From an uncultured Acidimicrobiaceae bacterium (GTDB lineage Bacteria; Actinomycetota; Acidimicrobiia; Acidimicrobiales; UBA10347), in contig CAJJAG010000007.1 in the NCBI GenBank assembly GCA_905182135.1, forward strand, positions 1-64,000: a stretch of 64,000 nucleotides of DNA, given 5' to 3'. The notes under the pieces are model-generated. The model saw only the letters and a program-made list of their open reading frames with translations, was not told where the DNA came from and searched no databases. Of this stretch, positions 51,849 to 61,348 are shown one piece after another. A program made the translations under genes and the position numbers. Numbering within the stretch: position 1 is the stretch's first letter; the number at the start of each line of letters is the position of its first letter.

Positions 51849-52510
51849 TGGGAATCTTCGAAGGCCTCGAAGGCTTCAAACTGACGTTCGGCAAGCTCTT
51901 TGATGAGCGTGTCACGGGCGACTACAAGGGCGGTCGTTTCGACGACGAGAAGCGCGAAAAGCCGCTGCGTATGCACGGTCGCCATGTGCTGAATCGTTAC
52001 GAAGATGGCATGGAGAAGTGCATCGGGTGTGAGCTTTGCGCTGGTGTATGTCCTGCCAACTGTATTTATGTGCGTGGTGCCGATAACCCCATCGATGATC
52101 CAGTCTCACCTGGCGAGCGTTATGGCTTTGTCTACGAGATCAATTACTTGCGGTGTATCCACTGCGACCTGTGTGTCGAAGCCTGCCCGACGCAGGCGAT
52201 CACCGAGTCAAAGATGTTCGAGTTCTCGTTCACCAACCGCCAAGACGCGATCTACACCAAGGAAGAACTTGTTGTAGGTGATGACGGCCAGCCAAAGCAT
52301 CTGCCTTGGGAAGACTGGCGCCCAGGTGAAGACGAGAACACTTCGGCCTGGATGCGTGCCACCTCGCCAAGTGGCGCTGCCGAATACATCGGCAAGGTCG
52401 CATGGTCCGGCGAACTCGGCTACGGCATCCGCGCCCCCGAGGCCGGCCAAACCGCTGACCTGGCCGAGGCCCATGGCGATGCAGAAGATATGGCAGGAGG
52501 AAACCACTGA
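51848..52510 (+). CDS. nuoI: NADH-quinone oxidoreductase subunit I
   Basis: A 220-aa 2[4Fe-4S] subunit with clusters N6a/N6b: CIGCELCAGVCPANCI and CIHCDLCVEACPTQAI. An N-terminal amphipathic helix precedes them. The C-terminal 60 residues (ending in a Glu/Ala-rich stretch) extend beyond the E. coli length. TGATG joins it to nuoJ. Confidence 0.97.
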   Translation: MGIFEGLEGFKLTFGKLFDERVTGDYKGGRFDDEKREKPLRMHGRHVLNRYEDGMEKCIGCELCAGVCPANCIYVRGADNPIDDPVSPGERYGFVYEINYLRCIHCDLCVEACPTQAITESKMFEFSFTNRQDAIYTKEELVVGDDGQPKHLPWEDWRPGEDENTSAWMRATSPSGAAEYIGKVAWSGELGYGIRAPEAGQTADLAEAHGDAEDMAGGNH

Positions 52511-53169
52511 TGGAATTTGTCGTGTTCATCATCGCCGGCCTGTTGGCGATTATCGGCGCGCTCGGTTTGATCGGGTTCAAAAACCCGGTGCATTCGGCGC
52601 TATCGCTTGTGCTCTCACTGTTTGCCGTTGCCGTTTTATTCCTGAACCAAGACGCGCAGTTCCTGGCTGCGGTGCAAGTCATCGTGTACGCCGGAGCCAT
52701 CGTCGTGCTGTTCCTGTTCGTGATCATGCTGCTGGGCGTTGACCAAGCCGAAGACCTCTCGGTTGAACCCATTGCAGGGCAACGACCGATTGCCCTGGCA
52801 ATTGGTGCTGGTGTCTTGGCGCTGTCTGTGCTCTTCATCTCAGTTGCTGCCGATGGTGGTGCAACCGGCCAACAGTCCGTAACCGCCGAAAAGGTCGATT
52901 CGATAACTGGCACTGCACAATCAGCCACGGCGGCTCTGGGCGATAATCAGACTGACGGAACCGAGACGATTCCAAATATCGAGCAACTGGGCCGAACCCT
53001 GTTCACCGACTATGTCTTTGCCTTCGAAGTGACCGCCTTGCTACTGACGATCGCCGTTGTTGGTGCTGTGATGTTGGCCCGCAAGCCCAAGGGTGAGCTT
53101 GCGCCGCTGCCTGTGATTCCTGGTCGCTCCGGCACGACAGATGAGACAGAAGAGTTGGAGGACGCCTGA
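52510..53169 (+). CDS. nuoJ: NADH-quinone oxidoreductase subunit J
   Basis: A 219-aa membrane subunit with five spans. The conserved third helix with the pi-bulge is VQVIVYAGAIVVLFLFVIMLLG. A hydrophilic loop of about 45 residues (Asp/Thr/Gly-rich) lies between spans 4 and 5. One-base overlaps link it to nuoI and nuoK. Confidence 0.94.
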   Translation: MEFVVFIIAGLLAIIGALGLIGFKNPVHSALSLVLSLFAVAVLFLNQDAQFLAAVQVIVYAGAIVVLFLFVIMLLGVDQAEDLSVEPIAGQRPIALAIGAGVLALSVLFISVAADGGATGQQSVTAEKVDSITGTAQSATAALGDNQTDGTETIPNIEQLGRTLFTDYVFAFEVTALLLTIAVVGAVMLARKPKGELAPLPVIPGRSGTTDETEELEDA

Positions 53170-53474
53170 TGGAACTTACGTCCACCTGGTACCTGGTACT
53201 TGCGGCGATCTTGTTTGCGCTGGGCGCAACCGGGCTGCTGGTTCGCCGCAATCCATTAATCATGTTCATGTGTGTTGAGCTCATGCTCAACGCTGTGAAC
53301 CTCACGTTCGTCACGTTCGGCAATGATCTGAACGATCTTGGCGGCGAAATTTCCGTGTTCTTTGTGCTAGTCGTGGCCGCGGCCGAAGTTGTTATCGGCC
53401 TGGCCATCATTGTGGCGATCATGCGTCGCCGCAATGAAGCAACGGCCGATGACCTATCGGCACTCCGAGGCTGA
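53169..53474 (+). CDS. nuoK: NADH-quinone oxidoreductase subunit K
   Basis: A 101-aa MrpC-like subunit with three spans. The proton-path glutamates are in MFMCVELMLNAVNL and VVAAAEVVIGLAI. It starts on the nuoJ stop (TGATG) and its stop is one base before the nuoL GTG. Confidence 0.96.
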   Translation: MELTSTWYLVLAAILFALGATGLLVRRNPLIMFMCVELMLNAVNLTFVTFGNDLNDLGGEISVFFVLVVAAAEVVIGLAIIVAIMRRRNEATADDLSALRG

Positions 53475-53475
53475 C

Positions 53476-55461
53476 GTGATAGCACCTGTGCAATTAGCAA
53501 ACTTACAACTTGTCGAACTTGTGTGGCTCGTGCCGCTTCTGCCGCTTCTCGGCTTCGTCATTTTGATGTTCTTTGGTCGCCGACTTGGTGAACCCGTCGC
53601 TGGTTGGCTGGCAACAGCAGCCATGGGCGGCTCGTTCCTGGCCTCTGTCCTGGTCTTTGTTGGCATGCTCGGGCTCGAGGGCGGCGAGAGCGGAGAGCGC
53701 ATCGTCGAAGTCAAACTCTTCGATTGGGTGGTGGCAGGCGACTTCAGTGTCGATATTGGCCTGCTGGCGGACCCGCTGTCGGTCACCATGATCTTGTTCA
53801 TCACCGGTGTGGCCACGCTGATCCATTTGTACTCGATCGGCTACATGCACGGCGATGCGAACTTCTCCAAGTTCTTCGTCTACCTGAACCTGTTCGCTTT
53901 CTCCATGCTCATGCTCGTGCTGGGTGATAATCTGCTGCTGACCTTCCTTGGTTGGGAGGGTGTGGGCGCCTGCTCGTACTTCCTGATCTCGTTCTGGTTC
54001 ACTGACGAGGCCAACGCCAGCGCTGGTAAGAAGGCGTTCGTCACCAACCGCGTTGGCGACTTCGGATTCATGCTGGCCACGTTCCTGGCGTTCTTTGCCT
54101 ACGGCTCGATCGAGTACGGCGAAATGTTCTCAGGTTCAGCGATTCCGGCTGGCACTGCCACCGCCATTGCCTTGCTGGTCTTTGTTGGAGCGGCCGGCAA
54201 ATCGGCCCAGTTCCCGTTGTACCTGTGGTTGCCTGATGCAATGGCTGGCCCCACTCCAGTTTCTGCGCTGATTCACGCAGCCACCATGGTCACCTCCGGC
54301 ATCTACCTGTTGGCTCGAATCAATCCGATTCTGGCTGCATCACATGACTGGGCTCCGAGCTTGATTGCCTGGGTCGGCCTGTTCACTGCTCTCTTTGCAG
54401 CCTCGATTGCGGTTGCCCAAGACGATATTAAAAAGGTACTGGCCTATTCGACCGTGAGCCAGTTGGGCTTCATGGTCGTGGCTGTCGGTACTGGTGTGTA
54501 CGTTGCAGCACTGTTCCATATGATCACGCACGCATTCTTTAAAGCGCTTATGTTCTTGGGGTCCGGTTCAGTCATTCATGGCATGAACGACGATCAAAAT
54601 ATGAAACGTTATGGCGGTCTGGCCAAGCTCATGCCGATCACCGCGGGCACCTTCCTGATTGGTTGGCTTGCCATTGCGGGTATTCCACCGTTCTCGGGTT
54701 TCTGGTCTAAGGACGAAATTTTGGTTGGGGTGTATGACAACTCGGACATCTTTGCTAACAAGGTCCTGTTCGTACTGTTGTTGATCGCTGCACTTCTGAC
54801 TGCCTTCTACATGACTCGACTCGTGATCTTGACGTTCTTTGGTCCTCCTCGCTGGCGTGACGAAGTCACTGGCGAGGCGCTTATCGAATCCGACGACGAG
54901 TTGCCAGTGCGCCATCCGCACGAGTCGCCATGGATGATGACCCTGCCCTTGGTCGTGCTCGCCGGGTTGGCGCTTGTCGCCGGCTTCATCAATCTGCCGT
55001 TCGCTTCGGACTTGCATTTCCTGGGGAACTGGCTTGAACCATCGTTTTACTTCAACGGTCATAGCAACGAGTACCACGCTGCTGCTGGTGGCGGTACCAA
55101 GCTCACACTTGCGGTGATCGCCACGATTTGCGCTATTGGTGGCATCGGTGCTGCCTGGAAGTTGTACTTCGACAAGCGTGGCGGCACTGGCCCCGACGCT
55201 CCGGCGATCATGGCTCAGGGCTGGGGTTACGACAACGCTGTGTCCAACTTCATGGGCGGTCCTGGCTCTAAAGGCTTTGATGCCCTGGCTGAGTTTGACG
55301 GCAAGGTCCTAGATGGGGCAGTAAATGGTGTCGGCAAGTTGATTCAGCTCGATGGCAGCTTCTTGCGCAGGATCCAGAATGGACTTGTGCGTAGCTACGC
55401 CGTGCTGATCGCCCTTGGCGCAATTGGTTTGATGGTCTACTTCCTGGTCGTGAGCACGTGA
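53476..55461 (+). CDS. nuoL: NADH-quinone oxidoreductase subunit L
   Basis: A 661-aa antiporter-like proton-pumping subunit with about 16 spans and the long lateral helix at its C-terminus. Markers are LLTFLGWEGVGACSYFLI (pump Glu), GKSAQFPLYLWLPDAM, TPVSALIHAATMVTSGIYLL and ITHAFFKALMFLGSG. The GTG start at 53476 has GAGG 5 nt upstream; an earlier in-frame ATG lies inside nuoK and would add unlike residues. Confidence 0.96.
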   Translation: MIAPVQLANLQLVELVWLVPLLPLLGFVILMFFGRRLGEPVAGWLATAAMGGSFLASVLVFVGMLGLEGGESGERIVEVKLFDWVVAGDFSVDIGLLADPLSVTMILFITGVATLIHLYSIGYMHGDANFSKFFVYLNLFAFSMLMLVLGDNLLLTFLGWEGVGACSYFLISFWFTDEANASAGKKAFVTNRVGDFGFMLATFLAFFAYGSIEYGEMFSGSAIPAGTATAIALLVFVGAAGKSAQFPLYLWLPDAMAGPTPVSALIHAATMVTSGIYLLARINPILAASHDWAPSLIAWVGLFTALFAASIAVAQDDIKKVLAYSTVSQLGFMVVAVGTGVYVAALFHMITHAFFKALMFLGSGSVIHGMNDDQNMKRYGGLAKLMPITAGTFLIGWLAIAGIPPFSGFWSKDEILVGVYDNSDIFANKVLFVLLLIAALLTAFYMTRLVILTFFGPPRWRDEVTGEALIESDDELPVRHPHESPWMMTLPLVVLAGLALVAGFINLPFASDLHFLGNWLEPSFYFNGHSNEYHAAAGGGTKLTLAVIATICAIGGIGAAWKLYFDKRGGTGPDAPAIMAQGWGYDNAVSNFMGGPGSKGFDALAEFDGKVLDGAVNGVGKLIQLDGSFLRRIQNGLVRSYAVLIALGAIGLMVYFLVVST

Positions 55462-57083
55462 TGTCTGCTGTTCTTGCCGCCAATGTCGGCTTCCCACTCT
55501 TGCCCGTGCTGGTCGTGTTACCTGTGCTGGGCGCCCTGGTCATTGCACTGACACCTTCCACTCGGCCCGATGTAGCTCGAGCTATTGCCTTGAGCACCAC
55601 GGTCATGACGGCTGCCCTTGGCATTTATCTACTGTGGAACTTCGAAACGTCCAATGGCACGTTCCAGTTCGAGAGCGATCAGTCGTGGATCGAATCGTTC
55701 GGCATCAGTTGGCTGGCCGGGGTCGACGGCATCTCGCTTTGGCTCATCGTGCTGACTGTGCTGTTGTTCCCGCTGGCGATCTTTGCCGTTGTTCCCGAGC
55801 ACAGCCCCAAGCCGTACTACGCATGGTTGCTGATTCTGCAGACCGGTTGTCTCGGCGTCTTCGTCGCACTTGATCTGTTCATGTTCTTCGTGTTCTTCGA
55901 GATCGTGCTCGTACCGATGTACTTCTTGATCGCCAACTGGGGTCACGGAAACCGCCACTACGCGGCGATGAAGTTCTTCATCTACACCATGCTCGGCTCG
56001 GCGCTGATGCTGGTCGGCATGTTGAGCCTGGTCTGGTTGCATGCCAAGGCGCCGGGCAATGAGCTGACCTTTGACATACGGGAGCTCGCAGCATCTGACG
56101 CGGTCGGTACCAATGCCGCCCGCTGGATATTCCTGTCGTTTGCGGTTGCGTTTGCTGTCAAAGTTCCGATCTTCCCGCTGCACACGTGGCTGCCTGATGC
56201 ACACACCGAGGCCCCAACAGCTGGCTCGGTCATCTTGGCCGGTGTCATGCTCAAGCTCGGTACGTATGGCTTCTTGCGCTTTGGCTTGTACCTGTTCCCC
56301 GAAGCGTCACACTACTTTGCGCCGGTCTTTCTGACCCTTGGTGTTATCGGCATCATCTATGGCGCCATCGTGGCCACTATGCAGAAGGACCTGAAGCGCC
56401 TGGTTGCCTACTCCTCGGTGGCCCACTTGGGATTCATCGTGCTGGGTACATTCTCGCTGAACAGCGAAGGCATTACCGGTGGCATCTTGCAGATGGTCAA
56501 CCATGGTGTGTCGACAGGTGCCTTGTTCTTGCTCGTTGGTTGGATCTACGAACGACGCCACACCCGTGAGATCGCCAAGCTCGGCGGCCTGCAAAAGGTC
56601 GCACCGATTATGGCGGCGATGTTCACGGTCGTGATGTTGAGCTCGATCGGCCTGCCTGGGTTGAACGGCTTCGTTGGCGAGTACCTGATCTTGGTTGGTG
56701 CCTTCGTGGCACATCGATGGTGGGCTGTGGTTGCGGCAGCCGGTGTGATCCTTGCATCGCTGTACCTGCTGTGGGCCTACCAAAGGGTCTTCCACGGGCC
56801 AATCGACGAAGAGAACGCTGACACAAAGGACCTGAACTTTCGCGAGATCGCGATAATGGTGCCCTTTATTGCAGCCATCGTGTTCATGGGTATCTACCCC
56901 AAGCCAGTCATCGATCGGATGGAACCCTCTGTCGATGCGCTGGTCATGCACATTCAAGACAATGTCGACGGCTTCGACGAGCCAGTCAACGAAGGCCGCA
57001 AGGGCGACGGCTGGGCCGGTGTTCAAGCAGCTAACGAAGCTGCGAATGGCGACGACGAAGACCATGCCGAGGACGACGAATGA
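55461..57083 (+). CDS. nuoM: NADH-quinone oxidoreductase subunit M
   Basis: A 540-aa antiporter-like pump subunit with about 14 spans. It has FEIVLVPMYFLIANWG (pump Glu), KVPIFPLHTWLPDAHTEAPT, AYSSVAHLGFI and GLPGLNGFVGE. ATG 55461 overlaps the nuoL stop (TGATG), matching the spacing elsewhere in this operon; GTG 55458 is possible. The C-terminal tail is acidic. ATGA overlap with nuoN. Confidence 0.96.
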   Translation: MSAVLAANVGFPLLPVLVVLPVLGALVIALTPSTRPDVARAIALSTTVMTAALGIYLLWNFETSNGTFQFESDQSWIESFGISWLAGVDGISLWLIVLTVLLFPLAIFAVVPEHSPKPYYAWLLILQTGCLGVFVALDLFMFFVFFEIVLVPMYFLIANWGHGNRHYAAMKFFIYTMLGSALMLVGMLSLVWLHAKAPGNELTFDIRELAASDAVGTNAARWIFLSFAVAFAVKVPIFPLHTWLPDAHTEAPTAGSVILAGVMLKLGTYGFLRFGLYLFPEASHYFAPVFLTLGVIGIIYGAIVATMQKDLKRLVAYSSVAHLGFIVLGTFSLNSEGITGGILQMVNHGVSTGALFLLVGWIYERRHTREIAKLGGLQKVAPIMAAMFTVVMLSSIGLPGLNGFVGEYLILVGAFVAHRWWAVVAAAGVILASLYLLWAYQRVFHGPIDEENADTKDLNFREIAIMVPFIAAIVFMGIYPKPVIDRMEPSVDALVMHIQDNVDGFDEPVNEGRKGDGWAGVQAANEAANGDDEDHAEDDE

Positions 57084-58618
57084 TTCTCTTGTTGCAAGAC
57101 AGCGGCAGCTTCGCTTTCCCTGATGTTGACTGGGGTGGCCTCTCGCCGCTCTTGGTCATGGCAGGCGTACCGCTGGTATTTCTGACGGTCTGGTCGCTGA
57201 CCTCACATATCGCACCTCGGCGGACTCCGTCGATCGTTGCGGTGCTTGGTGGTATCGGCACCATTGTTGCCGCAGCCATCCAGTGGGGCCGGGTGAGTGG
57301 CGACGATGTGCCGGGTTTCTCGACCTTGTCGAGTGCTTACAGCGTCGATGGCTTCTCGATGTTGCTGACTATGTTGATCGCGGCTGCGGTCACCCTTACC
57401 GCGTTGTTCGCCCATGACTATCTTGAGCGTGAAGACATAAACTCGGCCGAATTCTTCGTGCTGTTGATGTTGTCGGCATCTGGCGGCATCGTCATGGCCG
57501 GCGCCAATGACCTAATCGTGCTGTTCCTGGGACTCGAAGTCCTATCGATCGCGGTCTACGTCTTGGCTGCAAGCCATATGCGGCGGGCTGAGTCACAAGA
57601 AGCTGGCATCAAGTACTTCGTGCTTGGCGCTTTTGCGTCAGCTTTCCTGCTTTATGGCATTGCGCTTATGTACGGCGCCACAGGCAGTACCAACCTGGTT
57701 CACATCAGTGAATGGTCAGCCAAGCTGAGTCGAGAGGGCAATACCGGCCTGCTTTACGGGGGCATGGCATTGTTGCTGGTTGGTCTTGGTTTCAAGGTGG
57801 CCGCAGTTCCATTCCACTCGTGGACCCCCGACGTGTATCACGGCGCACCGAGCCCGACCGTTTCGTTTATGGCTTCGGCCGTCAAGGTGGCCGGTTTCGC
57901 AGGCCTGCTCCGGGTCTTCAACCTGACGCTGGGCGCTGACGCTCTGGCCGACGACTGGGCCCCAATGATCTTCGTGTTGGCCGTTCTGTCACTGATTTAC
58001 GGGACCGTTGTTGGTGTCGTGCAAGACAACGTCAAGCGCATGCTGGCCTACTCATCAATCAGCCATGCTGGCTTCATCCTGGTCGGCGTCGAAGCTGCAA
58101 GCGATGACGGCATGACCGCTGCCCTCTACTACTTGGCTGCATATACGTTCATTGCTATCGGCAGCTTCGCCGTGATTTCGGTTGCAGCGCCGAAGGGTGA
58201 CGCCGCTCATTCACTCACCGACTATAAAGGCTTGGCGTCACGTAAGCCTGTGCTCGCGCTGGCGTTCACGATCTTGTTGCTGGCTCAAGCCGGTGTGCCG
58301 TTCACGACTGGTTTCCTCGGCAAGTTCTTTGTCATCGGCGCGTCGATCCAGTCCGAGAACTACCTGCTGGCCATCTTCGCCATGCTGGCTGCTGTGGTCG
58401 GTGCTTTCCTTTATTTGCGCATCGTGTTGGCCATGTACAGCACCGGCGATGAAGCCGACGCTGCGGTGACCGGCACTGAACCCATTCCGTGGACAGCGGC
58501 ACTCACCATTGGTATCACGGTGGCGTTCACCGTGTTCTTCGGTATCTTCGCTGACTTGATGGTTGACCTCGTGGGCGACGCGGTTCCTCAACTCGTCCGC
58601 GAGACCGCCGCCGGCTGA
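57080..58618 (+). CDS. nuoN: NADH-quinone oxidoreductase subunit N
   Basis: A 512-aa antiporter-like pump subunit with 14 spans. It has LGLEVLSIAVYVLAA (pump Glu), KYFVLGAFASAFLLYG, KVAAVPFHSWTPDVYHGAPSP and AYSSISHAGFILVG. It completes the 14-subunit complex I and is the last nuo gene. I see no hairpin terminator in the 55 nt after it, so the downstream methyltransferase gene may be cotranscribed. Confidence 0.96.
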   Translation: MILLLQDSGSFAFPDVDWGGLSPLLVMAGVPLVFLTVWSLTSHIAPRRTPSIVAVLGGIGTIVAAAIQWGRVSGDDVPGFSTLSSAYSVDGFSMLLTMLIAAAVTLTALFAHDYLEREDINSAEFFVLLMLSASGGIVMAGANDLIVLFLGLEVLSIAVYVLAASHMRRAESQEAGIKYFVLGAFASAFLLYGIALMYGATGSTNLVHISEWSAKLSREGNTGLLYGGMALLLVGLGFKVAAVPFHSWTPDVYHGAPSPTVSFMASAVKVAGFAGLLRVFNLTLGADALADDWAPMIFVLAVLSLIYGTVVGVVQDNVKRMLAYSSISHAGFILVGVEAASDDGMTAALYYLAAYTFIAIGSFAVISVAAPKGDAAHSLTDYKGLASRKPVLALAFTILLLAQAGVPFTTGFLGKFFVIGASIQSENYLLAIFAMLAAVVGAFLYLRIVLAMYSTGDEADAAVTGTEPIPWTAALTIGITVAFTVFFGIFADLMVDLVGDAVPQLVRETAAG

Positions 58619-58673
58619 CCAGGCTACTTACGTCTCTTAATCGATACGGGTGCTCCAAAATGGCGACGTGTTA

Positions 58674-59708
58674 ATGCGCTTCGAACATCAGGTGATGGCT
58701 GAGATCGCCGAGCACGGCCCGATGCGGTTCAGTCAGTTCGTCGAAGCTGCGCTGTACGACGCTGACTTTGGCTTCTACACAACGTCGGGTCGCGCTGGCG
58801 GCCGCCAGGGCGACTTCGTGACCAGTGCCGAGGTGGGACCGTTGTTCGCCGCGGTCGTAGCTGATTGGCTCGATGGTGTCTGGCGTTCGTTCGGCGAACC
58901 AGACGTCTTCCGGGTCTGCGAAGTTGGAGCAGGCGTCGGCACGCTTTTCCGTGGAATCAACCGTGCTTCGCCGGCCTGTTTTTCTGCACTGAACTACACC
59001 TTGGTGGAGCGGTCGGCATCGATGCAGGTTGCCCATCAGTCTCTGCCCAGCGAGGCTTGGAAGTCGGGGACGGCTTTCCCCGAGCAACGTCAGCATGTCG
59101 TTATGGCGAACGAACTTCTCGACAATCTGAGCTTTGACATCGCCGAACGAGTCACCAATGGTTGGGCCCTTGTGCATGTTGGCGTTGTTGGCGAAAAATT
59201 GAGGCTTCAGGTCGGTCCCGCCGATCTGGAACTCAACTACTTGTCAGGTCTTGCTCCGGATGCGGACTGCGGCACTCGAGTGCCGGTTGCGCTCCAGGCT
59301 TGCGAATGGGTCGAGCATGTGAGAGCCAACGCCGATCGCGTGCTCGCGTTCGACTATGCAGCGTCGACAGCAGAACTTGCCCGGCGAGATCAGGCTGGCT
59401 GGTTGCGAACCTATTTCGGTCACCAGCGAGCAAGTAATCCGCTGGTCGATCCTGGACAGCGTGATATCACCCATGACGTACCGATCGACCAGCTACCGCC
59501 AGCCGACGAACAGCATCTTCAAGCCGACTGGTTGAACTTGCATGGCCTGCCCGAACGAGTCGAAGCAGCACGCCAGACATGGACCGAACGTGCCCATATT
59601 GGCGATCTGCAGGCGATGGCGGCTCGCAGCGCTATCGGCGAGGCCAAGGCTCTCACCGACCCCACCGGACTTGGCGCCTTTCTCGTGTTGGAATGGCGCG
59701 GTGTCTAA
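58674..59708 (+). CDS. MidA/NDUFAF7-family SAM methyltransferase
   Basis: A 344-aa class I SAM-dependent methyltransferase of the DUF185 family. Family marks are ALYDADFGFYTT, GDFVTSAEVGPLFA, VCEVGAGVGTLFRGI (SAM site) and VMANELLDNLSFD. The human homologue NDUFAF7 dimethylates an arginine of NDUFS2 and is needed for complex I assembly. Location 55 nt after nuoN supports a role with complex I, although the target Arg is not conserved in this NuoD. ATG 58674 is preferred over GTG 58650 by fit to homologues; neither has a ribosome-binding site. Confidence 0.85.
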   Translation: MRFEHQVMAEIAEHGPMRFSQFVEAALYDADFGFYTTSGRAGGRQGDFVTSAEVGPLFAAVVADWLDGVWRSFGEPDVFRVCEVGAGVGTLFRGINRASPACFSALNYTLVERSASMQVAHQSLPSEAWKSGTAFPEQRQHVVMANELLDNLSFDIAERVTNGWALVHVGVVGEKLRLQVGPADLELNYLSGLAPDADCGTRVPVALQACEWVEHVRANADRVLAFDYAASTAELARRDQAGWLRTYFGHQRASNPLVDPGQRDITHDVPIDQLPPADEQHLQADWLNLHGLPERVEAARQTWTERAHIGDLQAMAARSAIGEAKALTDPTGLGAFLVLEWRGV

Positions 59709-59742
59709 GTTTCACAGCTGATTTAGGTCGCTGAGTCTGCGG

Positions 59743-60522
59743 TTACTCTGCCGCTTCAATTCGGGCTTGCATCTTGCGCATTCCAGTCAGCCATTTCTCG
59801 TTGTCATTCGTTTTGAACTCCATCCAGCCCTGAGCTATCTCGTCGGTCAGAATCATGAATCGTTCTTCAGCGAAGGCATCGGTGACTTGCTGGGCTACCT
59901 CTTCAGGGTCCTTGAGCGGCCCTGCAGCGGTGCGGGCCCACTCGCTGTCAGCGTCAGGCAACATTGGTGTACGCACACCCAACGGGGCGAGAAGGTAGGT
60001 ACGGATTCCCTTGTCGTGGTAGGTGATCGACATCCACTCGGCGAGACCTACCACAGCATGTTTGCTTGTTGCGTAGGGGGCATTGCCGTGACTCGTCAGA
60101 ATCCCGGCCATCGATGCCGTGTGCTGAATATGGCCTTCGCCCCGAGCCAGCATCGAGGGCAGTACGGCGCGAATGGCATACACATGGCTCATCACATTGA
60201 TGTCCCACTGACGATGCCATTCGTCGATTGGGGTCGTCAATGGGTCGCCTCCCGAAGCGATGCCGGCGTTGTTGCACAGGACATCGATTGGGCCATAGGT
60301 GTCCTCGACTCGCAGCAACATTTCGGTGATCTCCGCCTCATCGCCGACATCGACAATTTCAGCGTCACCGCCGATTGCATTGGCGACTGCTTTAGCGTTA
60401 TCCGCGGCCCGGTCAACGACGATCACCTTGTGGGCGCCGTCTGTGGCGAAGCGTTCACACAAGGCCTTACCGATGCCGCTGCCGCCACCGGTCACTACAC
60501 ATACTCGGTTGGTTACCTGCAT
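59743..60522 (-). CDS. short-chain dehydrogenase/reductase
   Basis: A 259-aa classical SDR. The cofactor loop is TGGGSGIG (11-18), NNAG lies at 84-87, and the catalytic Ser137, Tyr150 and Lys154 (YATSK) are all present. Asp37 after the second strand suggests NAD(H) preference. The substrate is unknown; the operon (CoA-transferase, crotonase-fold protein) hints at a hydroxyacyl compound. It is the last gene of the minus-strand operon, 8 nt after the crotonase gene. Confidence 0.9.
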   Translation of the reverse strand: MQVTNRVCVVTGGGSGIGKALCERFATDGAHKVIVVDRAADNAKAVANAIGGDAEIVDVGDEAEITEMLLRVEDTYGPIDVLCNNAGIASGGDPLTTPIDEWHRQWDINVMSHVYAIRAVLPSMLARGEGHIQHTASMAGILTSHGNAPYATSKHAVVGLAEWMSITYHDKGIRTYLLAPLGVRTPMLPDADSEWARTAAGPLKDPEEVAQQVTDAFAEERFMILTDEIAQGWMEFKTNDNEKWLTGMRKMQARIEAAE

Positions 60523-60530
60523 TTGTTTCT

Positions 60531-61331
60531 CTACTTTCCTTGGAACTGCGGAGTCCGCTTCTCCATAAAGGCGGTTCTACCTTCGATGTAATCGTCGCTC
60601 ATGAAGCACGCCTCGACGAGTGCGTTGATCCGGTCGTGATCCTGGCGCTCGGGGTCTTTGAACGTTTCGAGCACTGATGCCTTGGCCGTCTGCACAGTCA
60701 TTGGCGCATTCGCCGCGATGGTGGCAGCGAGCTTGGTGACTTCGTCGAGTAGATCGGCGGCCGGAACGACCTGGTTGACTAGCCCCATCTGTTGGGCTTC
60801 ACCAGAGTCGAATTTGCGGGCGGTCAACATGATTTCTGCGGCCAGGGTGGGTCCCACAATGTGGACGAGTTTCTTGATGCCACCGAATTGGTACCCAAGC
60901 CCCAGGCGGGCGGCCGGGATAGCAAATTGGGAATCATCGGCGCACAGACGAAGGTCTGCTTGCAGCGCTGTTGCCAGGCCTCCGCCGATACAGAACCCAT
61001 GAATCATTGCGATCAGAGGCTTTTTCAGCGTGGCAAAGGCTTGGTTGGCGGCGGTCCACGCCTTTTCGAAGTTGGCTCGTCCATCGGGCGTCGAACGATG
61101 CTGATCAAACTCGGAGATGTCAGCACCTGAGACGAATGCCTTGTCGCCAGCTCCGCGCATGACGACCACACGTACTTCGTTAGATGCGTCGAAGTCCCCC
61201 AAGATCTGCACCACGGCATGATTCATTTCGAGCTTCATTGCGTTGCGACGGTCAGGGTTGTTGAACGTCATCCAGCCCACGCCGTCTGCGACGTGCGCTT
61301 GCATGAATGGCGTTTCGAGTTCAATTTCCAT
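60531..61331 (-). CDS. crotonase-fold protein lacking both hydratase Glu
   Basis: A 266-aa enoyl-CoA hydratase/isomerase-family protein. The CoA and oxyanion-hole segments are KAFVSGADISEF and HGFCIGGGLATAL. Relative to rat mitochondrial hydratase, Glu144 is Ala120 and Glu164 is Ala140, so hydration of enoyl-CoA is unlikely. Other crotonase reactions (isomerisation, decarboxylation, hydrolysis) remain possible. It lies between a class III CoA-transferase and an SDR, with 17-nt and 8-nt gaps. Confidence 0.88.
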   Translation of the reverse strand: MEIELETPFMQAHVADGVGWMTFNNPDRRNAMKLEMNHAVVQILGDFDASNEVRVVVMRGAGDKAFVSGADISEFDQHRSTPDGRANFEKAWTAANQAFATLKKPLIAMIHGFCIGGGLATALQADLRLCADDSQFAIPAARLGLGYQFGGIKKLVHIVGPTLAAEIMLTARKFDSGEAQQMGLVNQVVPAADLLDEVTKLAATIAANAPMTVQTAKASVLETFKDPERQDHDRINALVEACFMSDDYIEGRTAFMEKRTPQFQGK

Positions 61332-61348
61332 GTGTTCCTACGATCTGG

